From Flavobacterium limnosediminis JC2902 (GTDB lineage Bacteria; Bacteroidota; Bacteroidia; Flavobacteriales; Flavobacteriaceae), in assembly GCF_000498535.1 (NCBI RefSeq), contig NZ_AVGG01000031.1, forward strand, positions 1 through 64,000: 64,000 nucleotides of DNA. The letters run 5' to 3'. Shown here piece after piece: positions 17,687 to 25,906 of the stretch. Numbering within the stretch: the first letter of the stretch is position 1; each line of letters begins with the position of its first letter. The notes beneath the pieces are model-generated. The model did no database searches and was not told the DNA's origin. It saw only the letters and a program-made list of their open reading frames with translations. The position numbers were made by a program, and so were the translations under genes.

Positions 17687-19090
17687 ATGTTTGCCTATTT
17701 AAAAAATCTACTACTACCTGTTTCGTCCGTCGTACTGTGTGGTCTATTTTCCTGTAACAAGGAATTTAAGGACGACAATTACTCGGCCTATTTTGGTGGT
17801 GAAATAATTAACCCAAACAATCGCTATGTCCTTCTGTTAAAGGATAATGAAGTTATAGATTCGATACTATTGGACAATCGGAACCGTTTCTTTAAAAGAT
17901 TCGATTCACTTGCCCCCGGGATGTACACCTTCAGACATGAGCCGGAATACCAGTATATTTATTTCGACAAAAACGACAGTATTATGCTTCGTTTAAACAC
18001 AAAAGAATTTGATAATTCACTTGTTTTTTGTGGTCGTGGGGATCAGAAAAACAACTTCCTGATAGAAATGTTCCTGAAAAACGAATCCGACAGAAGTTAT
18101 GATGTTTTCGATAAAGATTACAAACGATTCTCTAAAACCATTGATTCTTCCCACGCTGCCAAAAAAGCTTTTTACCTCAGACGCAAAACCGAAATCGGTT
18201 GGGATGAAAAATTTGATCTTTTTGCAAAAGCTTCCCTTGACTTGGATTATCTGGCAAAAAAAGAAATCTATCCGATTGCTCATAAAAGAAAAAAAGGAGA
18301 AGATGTCTGCAAATTTTTACCAAAAAACTACTACTCGTTCAGAAATGAAATCGACTATAATAATGAAGATCTAACCACTTATGTCTCTTTTGTACGCTAT
18401 ATGTCGGCCATGTTAAATAACATTGCGTATAAAGACTGTACAACAGAGAAAGATTATGAACAAAGTGCATTAGCTTCCAATATAAAAAAGCTAAACATTA
18501 CCGATACTTTATTTAAGAATCAGAAAATTAAAAACGGAGTTCTGAACAATATCGCCTTTATGTATCTTCTAGAAGATCAAAACATGGCAAATAATAAAAA
18601 GTTTTTAGATCGTTATTTTCAGCTTTCTACAGATAAAAGCAAACACAACGAAATAAGAAAAATATCCAGTGCAGCCCAGCTCTTGAATCCGGGAAAAACA
18701 CTTCCGCCTCAGACTTTCATAAATCCTTTGGGTGAAAAAATCGATTTTAATTCGGCTATAAAAGGCCAGACTGTGGTTTTCTTCTGGACCTTGAGTTCAA
18801 AATCCCATCTGGAAGCCGTTCATAAAAAAGCACACGATCTGAAAGCGAAATATCCTGATCTGAATTTCATCGCCATCAATATGGATGATTCGAATGAAGA
18901 TTGGTTGAGAACACTGGCTACTTACAATTTTGACGTAACCACTGAACTTCACGCCACCGATTTAAAGAAACTTAAAGAGGAATGGGTAATTACGAAAATC
19001 CATCGCGTAATGCTGCTGAATCCGGACGGAACCATTAAAAATGCATTTGTGAGTCTGTTCGATGCGGATTTTGAGAAGTATTTAAAATAG
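17687..19090 (+). CDS. Lipoprotein with a C-terminal thioredoxin-like (TlpA/ResA) fold lacking CxxC
   Basis: 467 residues. The signal peptide has the lipobox GLFSC (Cys23). The N-terminal region resembles a DUF4369-like beta domain (NRYVLLLKDNEVIDSILLDN...). The middle is alpha-helical and charged. From about residue 340 comes a TlpA-like domain: LPPQTFINPLGEKIDF, VVFFWTLSSKSHLEAVHKKA, FIAINMDDSNEDW, HRVMLLNPDGTIKNAF. At the active-site position the expected WxxxCxxC is WTLSSKSH, so there is no redox cysteine pair. It is probably an outer-membrane-anchored periplasmic protein with a structural or binding role; that is inference. Confidence 0.78.
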   Translation: MFAYLKNLLLPVSSVVLCGLFSCNKEFKDDNYSAYFGGEIINPNNRYVLLLKDNEVIDSILLDNRNRFFKRFDSLAPGMYTFRHEPEYQYIYFDKNDSIMLRLNTKEFDNSLVFCGRGDQKNNFLIEMFLKNESDRSYDVFDKDYKRFSKTIDSSHAAKKAFYLRRKTEIGWDEKFDLFAKASLDLDYLAKKEIYPIAHKRKKGEDVCKFLPKNYYSFRNEIDYNNEDLTTYVSFVRYMSAMLNNIAYKDCTTEKDYEQSALASNIKKLNITDTLFKNQKIKNGVLNNIAFMYLLEDQNMANNKKFLDRYFQLSTDKSKHNEIRKISSAAQLLNPGKTLPPQTFINPLGEKIDFNSAIKGQTVVFFWTLSSKSHLEAVHKKAHDLKAKYPDLNFIAINMDDSNEDWLRTLATYNFDVTTELHATDLKKLKEEWVITKIHRVMLLNPDGTIKNAFVSLFDADFEKYLK

Positions 19091-19152
19091 TGGTCAGTGA
19101 ACAAAAAACCATCAGTTTAGCTCAAAGAAAAATATCAACACATTAAAAAAGA

Positions 19153-19884
19153 ATGAAAAAAATTTTATTTATAACTACAGTTATACTATTTACAAGTTGC
19201 GCAACAAGTATTTCAACTAAATTAGCAAATAAGAGTTATCAAAAACTCACTAATGATATACCGGTAATAGTTTTAGATAAAAATGAGGAATTACCAAGCG
19301 ATTCAGAGTTTATTGGGGAAGTAAAAATTGGAGACTCCGGATTTTCAACAGATTGTGGTTACAATAAAGTAATATCAGATGTTACAAACGTCGCTAAAAA
19401 TTCGGGAGCGAATGTTGTTAAAATAACAGAAATTAAAAAACCTAGTACTTTAGGGAGTACTTGTTATAGAATAAAAGCTAAGATCTACCGAAATCTAAAT
19501 ACCGAATCATTGTCAAAATTGGCCGAGAACAGAAATGCAAAAAACAAATCAAGACTTCCGGAAAACAGTGATTATGCCATAGTGCATTTTTACAGACCAA
19601 GTCTTGGTACTGGAGGATTATTAGGCTTTAAAATAAAAAATGCTAATGATTCGATCATCGGTAGATTAAGAAACGGAGAAAAATTCATATACAAGACAAA
19701 GGAGTTTGGAGAACAAAGTTTTTACGGAGCTCTTGAAACTAAAGAAGAAGTGAAAATAAATATTGAAAAAGGAAAAGAATATTTTGTAAGATGCGCGGTA
19801 ACCATGGGAGTTGCCTTTGGAAGACCTGAAATAGATCTTATAGAAAATCATATTGGAATAGAAGAATACTCCGAAATGCGATAA
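19153..19884 (+). CDS. Lipoprotein with a DUF2846-like C-terminal domain
   Basis: 243 residues. The lipobox LFTSC gives a lipidated Cys16. Residues 20-115 form one domain (PVIVLDKNEELPSDSEFIGE, then GANVVKITEIKKP) with two cysteines. Residues 130-243 resemble DUF2846: YAIVHFYRPSLGTGGLLGFK, SIIGRLRNGEKFIYKT, FGEQSFYGALETKEEV, KGKEYFVRCAV. The function is unknown. It sits 62 bp after the TlpA-like lipoprotein on the same strand, so the two may be cotranscribed. A long A/T-flanked terminator follows at 19934. Confidence 0.75.
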   Translation: MKKILFITTVILFTSCATSISTKLANKSYQKLTNDIPVIVLDKNEELPSDSEFIGEVKIGDSGFSTDCGYNKVISDVTNVAKNSGANVVKITEIKKPSTLGSTCYRIKAKIYRNLNTESLSKLAENRNAKNKSRLPENSDYAIVHFYRPSLGTGGLLGFKIKNANDSIIGRLRNGEKFIYKTKEFGEQSFYGALETKEEVKINIEKGKEYFVRCAVTMGVAFGRPEIDLIENHIGIEEYSEMR

Positions 19885-19933
19885 ACCCGGATCAACAGGT
19901 AATATCAACGAATGTTATGTTACATATCAATAA

Positions 19934-19974
19934 AAAACAAAAAAGGATTCAATAATTGAATCCTTTTTTGTTTT
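19934..19974. terminator. Long bidirectional intrinsic terminator
   Basis: A 19-bp stem, AAAACAAAAAAGGATTCAA with TTGAATCCTTTTTTGTTTT, around the loop TAA. It lies between the convergent DUF2846 and transaldolase-like genes. Confidence 0.88.
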
Positions 19975-20026
19975 ATACCAGAATAGCTAATCTGTCATTT
20001 ACTTTTCGCATTCTGCCTTCTGAATA

Positions 20027-20683
20027 CTACTTATTCCCCTTCTCGTAATCCGCAACAAACTGAGCAATCCCGATATCCGTTAAAGGGTGTTTCAACAAAC
20101 CTAAGATAGATGATAGCGGCCCTGTCATTACATCCGCGCCGATTTTAGCACAATTTACAACATGCATCGTATGACGAACGGAAGCCGCTAAAATTTGGGT
20201 TTCGAAAGCATAGTTATCATAAATCTGACGGATTTCGTCGATTAAATTTAAACCATCTGTGGAAACATCATCCAAACGACCTAAAAACGGAGAAACATAA
20301 GTTGCACCTGCTTTAGCCGCCAAAATCGCCTGACCTGCAGAGAACACTAACGTTACGTTCGTTCTGATACCACGGTCTGAAAAATATTTACAAGCTTTGA
20401 TACCTTCTTTTGTCATTGGCAACTTCACAACGATTTGCTCGTGTAATTCGGATAACTCCTCACCTTCCTTAATCATGCCTTCCAGATCAAGGGCATTTAC
20501 TTCGGCACTAACATCACCTTCTACAATATTACAGATGTCTACATAATGCTTTAAAATATTGTTTTTTCCGGTAATTCCTTCTTTTGCCATTAACGACGGG
20601 TTAGTGGTAACACCATCTAAAACGCCCAATTCCTGTGCTTCTTTAATCTGCTCTAAATTGGCTGTGTCAATAAAAAATTTCAT
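20027..20683 (-). CDS. fsa: Transaldolase-like fructose-6-phosphate aldolase (Fsa/TalC type)
   Basis: 218 residues, the length of the short MipB/TalC transaldolase subfamily. The start chosen is the ATG at 20683 ([20 protein letters not shown]), as upstream codons run into a structured leader. Motifs are [18 protein letters not shown], the lysine in [15 protein letters not shown] (Schiff-base Lys), [43 protein letters not shown] and [12 protein letters not shown]. It transfers or cleaves dihydroxyacetone units in sugar-phosphate metabolism. Whether it acts as Fsa or as a true transaldolase cannot be told from sequence. The 5' leader holds an unusual folded element at 20719-20770. Confidence 0.93.
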   Translation of the reverse strand: MKFFIDTANLEQIKEAQELGVLDGVTTNPSLMAKEGITGKNNILKHYVDICNIVEGDVSAEVNALDLEGMIKEGEELSELHEQIVVKLPMTKEGIKACKYFSDRGIRTNVTLVFSAGQAILAAKAGATYVSPFLGRLDDVSTDGLNLIDEIRQIYDNYAFETQILAASVRHTMHVVNCAKIGADVMTGPLSSILGLLKHPLTDIGIAQFVADYEKGNK

Positions 20684-20718
20684 ATTTTCCTGTTTTAAAA
20701 TCGTTGTATTTATTATTT

Positions 20719-20770
20719 GGGCGTAACCCTCCTCCATACTTCCGGAGGGTCAGGCTTTCCGTTGCAATCT
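20719..20770 (-). ncRNA. Candidate structured leader element upstream of fsa (unassigned)
   Basis: Read on the minus strand, GATTGCAACGGAAAGCCTGA leads into a stem in which ACCCTCC and GGAGGGT can pair; the segment ends at TTACGCCC. It is GC-rich compared with its surroundings. Part of it is an imperfect repeat (13/18) of the terminator segment at 20821-20838. I could not match it to a named riboswitch or RNA family. Confidence 0.4.
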
Positions 20771-20814
20771 TTTTTGTTACAACATAAGGTTTAAATACAC
20801 GTTAAACCTCAAAC

Positions 20815-20841
20815 AAAAAAGGATTTCCACTTCAATCCTTT
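20815..20841 (-). terminator. Intrinsic terminator of the SDR/outer-membrane protein operon
   Basis: On the minus strand AAAGGATT pairs with AATCCTTT and is followed by T6. It sits about 20 bp after the stop at 20862. Confidence 0.75.
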
Positions 20842-20861
20842 ACGCAACTGCGAAATTACGA

Positions 20862-21566
20862 CTAAAATTTAATTCTTGCCCCAATTGATAAATCTATTCT
20901 TGACAGACTCTCTTTCGAATCCCCGTCAAGTTTTATATTCTCATGAAATCCGTTAGGTCCGTCTATTTCAGCAGAACGTAACGTTCCCAAAAGTAATCCG
21001 ACTCTTGGCCCAACAGAAAAACCATCGGAAATCCTAAAATGATAGCTACCTGATGTGTAAGCACCAAATGAAGCACCTGTAATTTTATAATCCCGAAGAA
21101 TAACCGCTTTGTCTTTATAATGAATGTAACCCAAACTTAAATCAAAGTTGAATTCATCCCTGTTTGCCGTTTCTTTACAGTACAAATACGAAATTCCGTA
21201 AAAGGCTATCGTTATATTATTTGAATAATCACCATATCCCTCCTGTCCATTAGGTGCGTAAACATAAGCATCATCAACTACAATTCGTTTTTTAAAAGCA
21301 TTGTGCTTGAAACCTATGAATGAGTTTTTATCTTCAATCAAGCGGAAATACAAACTCACATCATAACTAAATCCGGACTTAAGGCTCTTCGAATATTGTT
21401 TGTCCAGATAATCTTCACCGGAAAGTTCACCAATACGTTCAGCAAAACCGACATTAATATCTAAAAAAACACCTCGTTTCTTAAATGTTTTAAGTTCAGT
21501 GTTTTCCTGAGCATAAGTGAATACTGAACATAACAGAAACAACAGCGTACATAATTTTTTCATCAT
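20862..21566 (-). CDS. Outer-membrane beta-barrel protein of unknown function
   Basis: 234 residues. The signal peptide ends at FTYAQ. The mature part is a series of amphipathic beta-strands (FLDINVGFAERIG, YDVSLYFRLIE, ITIAFYGISYLYCK, FNFDLSLGYIHYKD, GASFGAYTSGSYHFRI, SVGPRVGLLLGTL) ending in a strand with terminal Phe (SIGARIKF), as expected for an outer-membrane barrel. No family was recognised. Its ATG overlaps the SDR stop codon by one base (TAATG), which suggests translational coupling; an alternative ATG is one codon later at 21563. Its function may be linked to that SDR, but nothing in the sequence shows how. Confidence 0.75.
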   Translation of the reverse strand: MMKKLCTLLFLLCSVFTYAQENTELKTFKKRGVFLDINVGFAERIGELSGEDYLDKQYSKSLKSGFSYDVSLYFRLIEDKNSFIGFKHNAFKKRIVVDDAYVYAPNGQEGYGDYSNNITIAFYGISYLYCKETANRDEFNFDLSLGYIHYKDKAVILRDYKITGASFGAYTSGSYHFRISDGFSVGPRVGLLLGTLRSAEIDGPNGFHENIKLDGDSKESLSRIDLSIGARIKF

Positions 21567-22372
21567 TATTTTAATTTATAATGGTTCATTAATAATTTCT
21601 CATACATTTTGTCCGGAAGAACTCGCTTCAGTACAATGGAAAACTTCTGCATAAAAGCGCCTACTTTATAATGTACGTTCGGGTTTGGTGTTTGAATAAT
21701 GGCATATATTGCCAAGGCCATATCATCGGGATTGCTTCCGCTGTCTACGTGTTCGTCCATTGTCTTTAAGGTGTTTCCGTACGGAATCTCATAAGCCGAA
21801 CCTTTCACCAACGGCGCATGATAACGGCCTGCCGCAATATTCGTCGCAAAATCTCCCGGAGCCACATTCGTAATATGAATTCCGAACGATTTGGTTTCCA
21901 TTCGCAAGGCCTCGGTAATTAATTCTAAAGCTCCTTTCGATGCCGAATACACACTTCGATACGGCAATCCCATATAACCGGCAATTGAAGTTACGTTGAT
22001 AATCAAACCTGATTTCTGACTGCGCATTTGCGGTAAAACGGCTTTCATCACTTCAATGGGACCGAAAAGATTGGTTTCGAAATTATTTCTGATTTCTTCG
22101 GCAGGAATTTCTTCAAGAGGTCCTGTAATTCCAACCCCGGCGTTGTTGATAACAATATCCAAGCCTCCGGATTTTGCAATCACTTCGGCCACGGCATTTT
22201 TAATGCTTTCCGTATTTCGGACATCCAAAGCGACCAATGGAAAAACTGAATTTTCAACACGTTCCGGATTTCGGCTCGTTCCGTAAACCACGAAACCTTT
22301 TTGATGCAGGTATTCACCAACAGATTTCCCTATTCCCGAAGAACCTCCGGTAATTAAAACAACTTTACTCAT
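21566..22372 (-). CDS. Short-chain dehydrogenase/reductase (classical SDR)
   Basis: 268 residues. The Rossmann motif is ITGGSSGIGKSVGEYL (TGxxxGxG), with NNAGVG (NNAG). The catalytic Ser is in VTSIAGYMG and the YxxxK is in YSASKGALELI, followed by VAPGDFATNI. This is a full classical SDR active site. The cofactor is probably NADP(H), because the segment after beta2 reads GTSRNPERV. The substrate is unknown. The C-terminal region is hydrophobic and basic (MQKFSIVLKRVLPDKMYEKLLMNHYKLK). It overlaps the downstream barrel gene by one base, forming an operon. Confidence 0.93.
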   Translation of the reverse strand: MSKVVLITGGSSGIGKSVGEYLHQKGFVVYGTSRNPERVENSVFPLVALDVRNTESIKNAVAEVIAKSGGLDIVINNAGVGITGPLEEIPAEEIRNNFETNLFGPIEVMKAVLPQMRSQKSGLIINVTSIAGYMGLPYRSVYSASKGALELITEALRMETKSFGIHITNVAPGDFATNIAAGRYHAPLVKGSAYEIPYGNTLKTMDEHVDSGSNPDDMALAIYAIIQTPNPNVHYKVGAFMQKFSIVLKRVLPDKMYEKLLMNHYKLK

Positions 22373-22457
22373 TTTTCAGATTATTCGATTATTTGATTTT
22401 TTCGGATAACAAAAAAATCGTCGCGAAAGTAAGAAAATTTTAGCTTTTTTTTTCAGA

Positions 22458-23456
22458 TTAAATGATACTGATTCCCAATCCCGGTTTTTCCGAAAGATGA
22501 ATGATACCATTTATCACACTGCTCCCTTTTGCAATATCATTGGCAATTAAATTAGCACCGTCCAAATCGGCAAAATCCGTTAAAGAAGCTAAGGCAGCTC
22601 CTGCAGCAATCCCAACTGTAGATTCGGTCATGCAACCAATCATTATTTTGAAATTTAAATCTCTGGCTTTTTTTATCAATTCCAATGCAGGTGTGAGTCC
22701 GCCACATTTTACCAGTTTGATATTGATGCTTCGGTAATGCGGCTGTAATGTCTTTAAATCGACGTTTTCCTGGCAATCTTCATCTGCCATCCAATTCGGA
22801 TATTTGTCGGATTGCAATGATTTAAAGTTGTCTTCTCCGGGTTTGATCGGTTGTTCGACATAAGTGAAACCTTTTGTAGCTTCCAAATTTTCCAGCCAAT
22901 GACAATCTTCTGCAGTATAACTTCCGTTAGCATCCAAAGCCACTTCTTTTCTCGTATGCAGAAGCATTTCAATTTCCTTCGCATCAAAACGATTGCATTT
23001 CACTTTGAATTTATTCCATGATGAACTTGCAATCTTATCCAGTTGTATTGCAATTGGCGCGGCACTTATAGTTATGGAAGATTCCGGAATTGTGTTTATC
23101 TGAATATTGTTTAATTCTGAAAAACTCTTGTTTTCCAATTTTCCGAACAAATCCCAATAGGCACAATCCAATGCAGAGCGAAGGAAACTCGGCAACTGTA
23201 ATGAAGCCAAAAATTGGTAAAACTCGGCCGGGTGATTGATTTTTTCGGATTCAATTTTCTCTTTTATCTGATGCAGTTTGGTGTCGAAATCGGGTAAACT
23301 GATATTGTAGTAGTCTATTCCTGTACATTCTCCGTAACCTCTCTCGCCATAATCACTTAACTGAACAACGAGTGCTTCTCTGAAAGCATAATTACCGTAA
23401 GATATCGAGAAGGTTTCTTTAAGATTGAGTCGGACGATTTGCCAGGATAGCTTCAT
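22458..23456 (-). CDS. Dipeptide epimerase (enolase superfamily; L-Ala-D/L-Glu epimerase-like)
   Basis: 332 residues. The start chosen is the ATG at 23456 (MKLSWQIVRL), since upstream sequence is a terminator. The catalytic KxK is in NKFKVKCNRF. Metal ligands appear in order: Asp in ALDANGSY, Glu in YVEQPI, Asp/Glu in MADEDC. The second catalytic lysine is in INIKLVKCGGL. The C-terminal MIGCMTESTVGIAAGAALA followed by FADLDGANLI is typical of L-Ala-D/L-Glu epimerases of the MLE subgroup, which recycle murein peptides. Other dipeptide specificities or o-succinylbenzoate synthase cannot be wholly excluded, but no menaquinone genes are nearby. Confidence 0.85.
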   Translation of the reverse strand: MKLSWQIVRLNLKETFSISYGNYAFREALVVQLSDYGERGYGECTGIDYYNISLPDFDTKLHQIKEKIESEKINHPAEFYQFLASLQLPSFLRSALDCAYWDLFGKLENKSFSELNNIQINTIPESSITISAAPIAIQLDKIASSSWNKFKVKCNRFDAKEIEMLLHTRKEVALDANGSYTAEDCHWLENLEATKGFTYVEQPIKPGEDNFKSLQSDKYPNWMADEDCQENVDLKTLQPHYRSINIKLVKCGGLTPALELIKKARDLNFKIMIGCMTESTVGIAAGAALASLTDFADLDGANLIANDIAKGSSVINGIIHLSEKPGLGISII

Positions 23457-23481
23457 GTGATGGATTGTATGCCCTAAAAAT

Positions 23482-23504
23482 AAAAAAATCTCCGCAAGGG
23501 AGAT
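23482..23504 (-). terminator. Intrinsic terminator between the SRP RNA and the epimerase gene
   Basis: On the minus strand ATCTCC pairs with GGAGAT and is followed by T7. Confidence 0.7.
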
Positions 23505-23529
23505 ACATTTATTATAAAAAGAAAAAAAA

Positions 23530-23628
23530 GGCAAGCGACCTACATCGCACCGCTACAACCACATACCTTTGCTGCGTTCCCACCCTGGAGGAGTCTGCAG
23601 GAGCTGGTCGTGTAGGACTTGCCGGTGC
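23530..23628 (-). ncRNA. ffs: Signal recognition particle RNA (4.5S-like, small bacterial type)
   Basis: The minus strand contains the conserved SRP domain IV core CTCCAGGGTGGGAACGCAGC followed by AAAGGTA. This is the tetraloop and asymmetric-loop region that binds Ffh. The ends pair as expected for the long hairpin: GGCAAG with CTTGCC, and CCTACA with TGTAGG. The RNA is about 95-100 nt and ends at a T8 run (23522-23529). Apparent reading frames across it on both strands are therefore spurious. Confidence 0.92.
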
Positions 23629-23712
23629 AAATATACAACCTTTTTATTTTTTTGCAAGTCAATTCGGGATATAAAAATAAGATTGTATATTGCCTCTATC
23701 AATTTTAAAGCA

Positions 23713-24792
23713 ATGAAAAAACATAACCTATTAGCATTCATTTTATTAGGAACAGTACTTGTTTCCTGCAACAGCGATAAAAAAGCTACAGAAAATTTAT
23801 TTTCTTTCGATTCTGCCCAGTTTAAAGAGCAATATCAGCCTCAGGAATCCCTTTCCTTGGCCTTAAAAAATCCGGAAAACAAAAAAATCGACTCCATTAT
23901 TTATTATATCAATGACAAAAAGATAGGCGCTGTTAAAGGAAGTGATAAAATGAATTTCGCTTTCGCCGACCAGAAATTAGGTTACCAAAACATCAAAGCG
24001 CTGGTTTATTTTGAAGGTCAAAACACCGAAGTAACCTCAAGAGTGGAATTAGTTTCCAACATTCAGCCCAAAATATTGACATATACCATTGTAAATACTT
24101 ACCCGCATGATTTAAAAGCCTATACGCAAGGATTAGAATTTTACCGTGATACTTTAATCGAAAGTACCGGAAACGGCACCGGAAACGGCACCGGATTAAA
24201 AGGGATTTCATCCCTACGCAAAACCGATTACAAAACCGGAAAAGTATACAAAACTGTTGAACTTCCGGAAAGTGTATTTGGTGAAGGGTGCACTATTTTA
24301 AACAACAAAGTATATCAGATTACTTGGAAGAACGGAGAAGCTTACGTATATAATGCCGACACATTCAAAAAAGAAAAAACATTCCCCTATTTCAAACCGG
24401 AAATGGATGGCTGGGGATTAACCAATGACGGTAAAAACCTTTTAATGTCGGACGGAACGGAAAAAATATGGTTTGTGAATCCGGCCGATTTCAAAGAAGT
24501 GGATTATATCAATGTGTATACTGCCAATTCAAAAATCAAAGCCGTAAATGAAATGGAATGGATTGACGGTAAAATCTACGCTAATATCTACACCATGGAC
24601 GCCATCGCAATTATCAACCCGAAAAACGGAGCCATAGAAGCAGTTATTAACTTAGGAGATTTAAAAGCTAAAGTGACGCAGCATCCCGACATTGACGTTT
24701 TAAACGGAATCGCTTACAACCCAAAAACGAAAACCATTTTTGTTACCGGAAAAAACTGGGACAAAATGTTTGAGATAAAGATTACGGAGTAA
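23713..24792 (+). CDS. Glutaminyl-peptide cyclotransferase, lipoprotein
   Basis: 359 residues. The start is the ATG at 23713 (MKKHNLLAF); the frame extends upstream only through the SRP RNA. The lipobox VLVSC gives Cys19. Residues 20-115 form an Ig-like N-terminal domain. The five-bladed glutamine-cyclotransferase propeller follows: YPHDLKAYTQGLEFY, SSLRKTDYKTGKVYK, FGEGCTILNNKVYQITWK, GWGLTNDGKNLLMSDGT, VNEMEWIDGKIYANIY, and VLNGIAYNPKTKTIFVTGK. The family converts N-terminal Gln to pyroglutamate, which fits Bacteroidota in which many exported proteins begin with Gln after signal cleavage. A tandem GNGT duplication sits in blade 1. Confidence 0.92.
   Translation: MKKHNLLAFILLGTVLVSCNSDKKATENLFSFDSAQFKEQYQPQESLSLALKNPENKKIDSIIYYINDKKIGAVKGSDKMNFAFADQKLGYQNIKALVYFEGQNTEVTSRVELVSNIQPKILTYTIVNTYPHDLKAYTQGLEFYRDTLIESTGNGTGNGTGLKGISSLRKTDYKTGKVYKTVELPESVFGEGCTILNNKVYQITWKNGEAYVYNADTFKKEKTFPYFKPEMDGWGLTNDGKNLLMSDGTEKIWFVNPADFKEVDYINVYTANSKIKAVNEMEWIDGKIYANIYTMDAIAIINPKNGAIEAVINLGDLKAKVTQHPDIDVLNGIAYNPKTKTIFVTGKNWDKMFEIKITE
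24172..24197 (+). repeat. In-frame 12-bp tandem repeat inside the glutaminyl cyclase gene
   Basis: GGAAACGGCACC occurs twice in tandem followed by GG, encoding GNGTGNGTG between IEST and LKG. Related proteins usually have a short STGLYG-type turn here. Confidence 0.8.
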
Positions 24793-24809
24793 TCTATTTG
24801 CTCAACATA

Positions 24810-24840
24810 AAAAAGTCCCGTCATTACAACGGGACTTTTT
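24810..24840. terminator. Bidirectional intrinsic terminator
   Basis: AAAAAGTCCCGT pairs with ACGGGACTTTTT (12 bp). It lies between the convergent glutaminyl cyclase and holA genes. Confidence 0.9.
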
Positions 24841-24855
24841 TATATGATATAAAAT

Positions 24856-25860
24856 CTAATTAAAAATTTTCACCAACATCTCTTTCAGTAAATCGTGTTG
24901 CGGCATGTTGTTCGCTCCCACTCCTTTACTTTTCACATCAATATCGCGAAGTGTACTCACAATGGCACTCACCTTTTTCATTGGATAATTCTTTAGCGCC
25001 ACATCATAATCTTTCAGGAAATACGGATTCACTTTTATCACCTTAGCCACATTCGATGGGCTTTTATCTTTTAATCCGTGGTATTGCAAAAGTTGTGAAA
25101 AGAAACCGAACACTAATCCTACAGTCAGTACAATTGGGTTATCCTTTGGATTCTGAGCAAAATAATCAGCAATCTGATAAGCTTTCAGTTGGTTTCGTTC
25201 CCCAATCGCCTTACGTAATTCAAACGGGTTAAAATCTTTACTGAAACCGATATTTTCTTCAATAATTGCAGGTGTAATTGTTTCACCGGGTTTTAATATA
25301 ATCGCCAATTTATCAATTTCATTGGCTATCCGACTCAAATCGGTTCCCAGAAAATCAACGAACATTGCTACAGCTTTCGGCTCAATGTTAAGTTTTTTTC
25401 CAGCTAAAACGCGTTTCATCCAATCACCTACCTGATTTTCGTACAGCTTCTTACTTTCAAAAACAACTCCGTGCTTAGCAAGGGTTTTAGTTACTTTCTT
25501 GCGTTTGTCTAAAGTCTTGTATTTATAACAGATTACCAAAACCGTTGTGGGCTGTGGATTTTCCGCATAAGCGTCAAGTTTTTCTATGGTTCGGGCCAAT
25601 TCCTGTGCTTCTTTTACAATCACCACCTGACGGTCGGCCATCATCGGAAAACGTTTGGCATTCCCAACAACGTCTTCAATCGTAACATCTCGTCCGTACA
25701 ACACCGTTTGATTAAAATCGCGCTCGTGTTCCTGTAAAATATTCTGTTCGATATATTCCGCCAATTTATCAATATAATACGGCTCCTCGCCCATTAAAAA
25801 ATAAATTGGTTTAATGTTTCCGGCTTGTATTTCTTTGATGATTCTTAAAACTTCGTCCAA
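24856..25860 (-). CDS. holA: DNA polymerase III subunit delta
   Basis: 334 residues. HolA is the clamp-loader subunit that opens the sliding clamp. Matching blocks are NIKPIYFLMGEEPYYIDKL, FNQTVLYGRDV, KRFPMMADRQVVIVKEAQEL, TVLVICYKYKTLDKRKK, FVDFLGTDLSRIANEIDKL, FNPFELRKAIGERNQLKAY and the C-terminal LLQYHGLKDKSPSNVAKVI...NPYFLKDY. Length and order fit Bacteroidota HolA. It is divergent from an HsdR_N-type gene with only 46 bp between the start codons, so the promoters must overlap. Confidence 0.95.
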   Translation of the reverse strand: MDEVLRIIKEIQAGNIKPIYFLMGEEPYYIDKLAEYIEQNILQEHERDFNQTVLYGRDVTIEDVVGNAKRFPMMADRQVVIVKEAQELARTIEKLDAYAENPQPTTVLVICYKYKTLDKRKKVTKTLAKHGVVFESKKLYENQVGDWMKRVLAGKKLNIEPKAVAMFVDFLGTDLSRIANEIDKLAIILKPGETITPAIIEENIGFSKDFNPFELRKAIGERNQLKAYQIADYFAQNPKDNPIVLTVGLVFGFFSQLLQYHGLKDKSPSNVAKVIKVNPYFLKDYDVALKNYPMKKVSAIVSTLRDIDVKSKGVGANNMPQHDLLKEMLVKIFN

Positions 25861-25871
25861 AATGCTTTGAT

Positions 25872-25902
25872 TTGGTTATTTGGTTATTTGATAATAGCTT
25901 TG
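25872..25902 (+). promoter_or_regulatory. Putative promoter of the HsdR_N gene, possibly leaderless
   Basis: TTG (25872-25874), a 20-bp spacer, and TAGCTTTG (25895-25902) match the Bacteroidota -33/-7 pattern. The ATG is at 25907, only four bases after the -7 box, so the transcript would start at or within a few bases of the ATG. The region also holds a repeated GGTTATTTG word. Confidence 0.45.
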
Positions 25903-25906
25903 TCAA

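Noticed and set aside
23569..23712. N-terminal extension of the glutaminyl cyclase
   Set aside because: It covers the SRP RNA, while the ATG at 23713 gives a perfect lipoprotein signal peptide.
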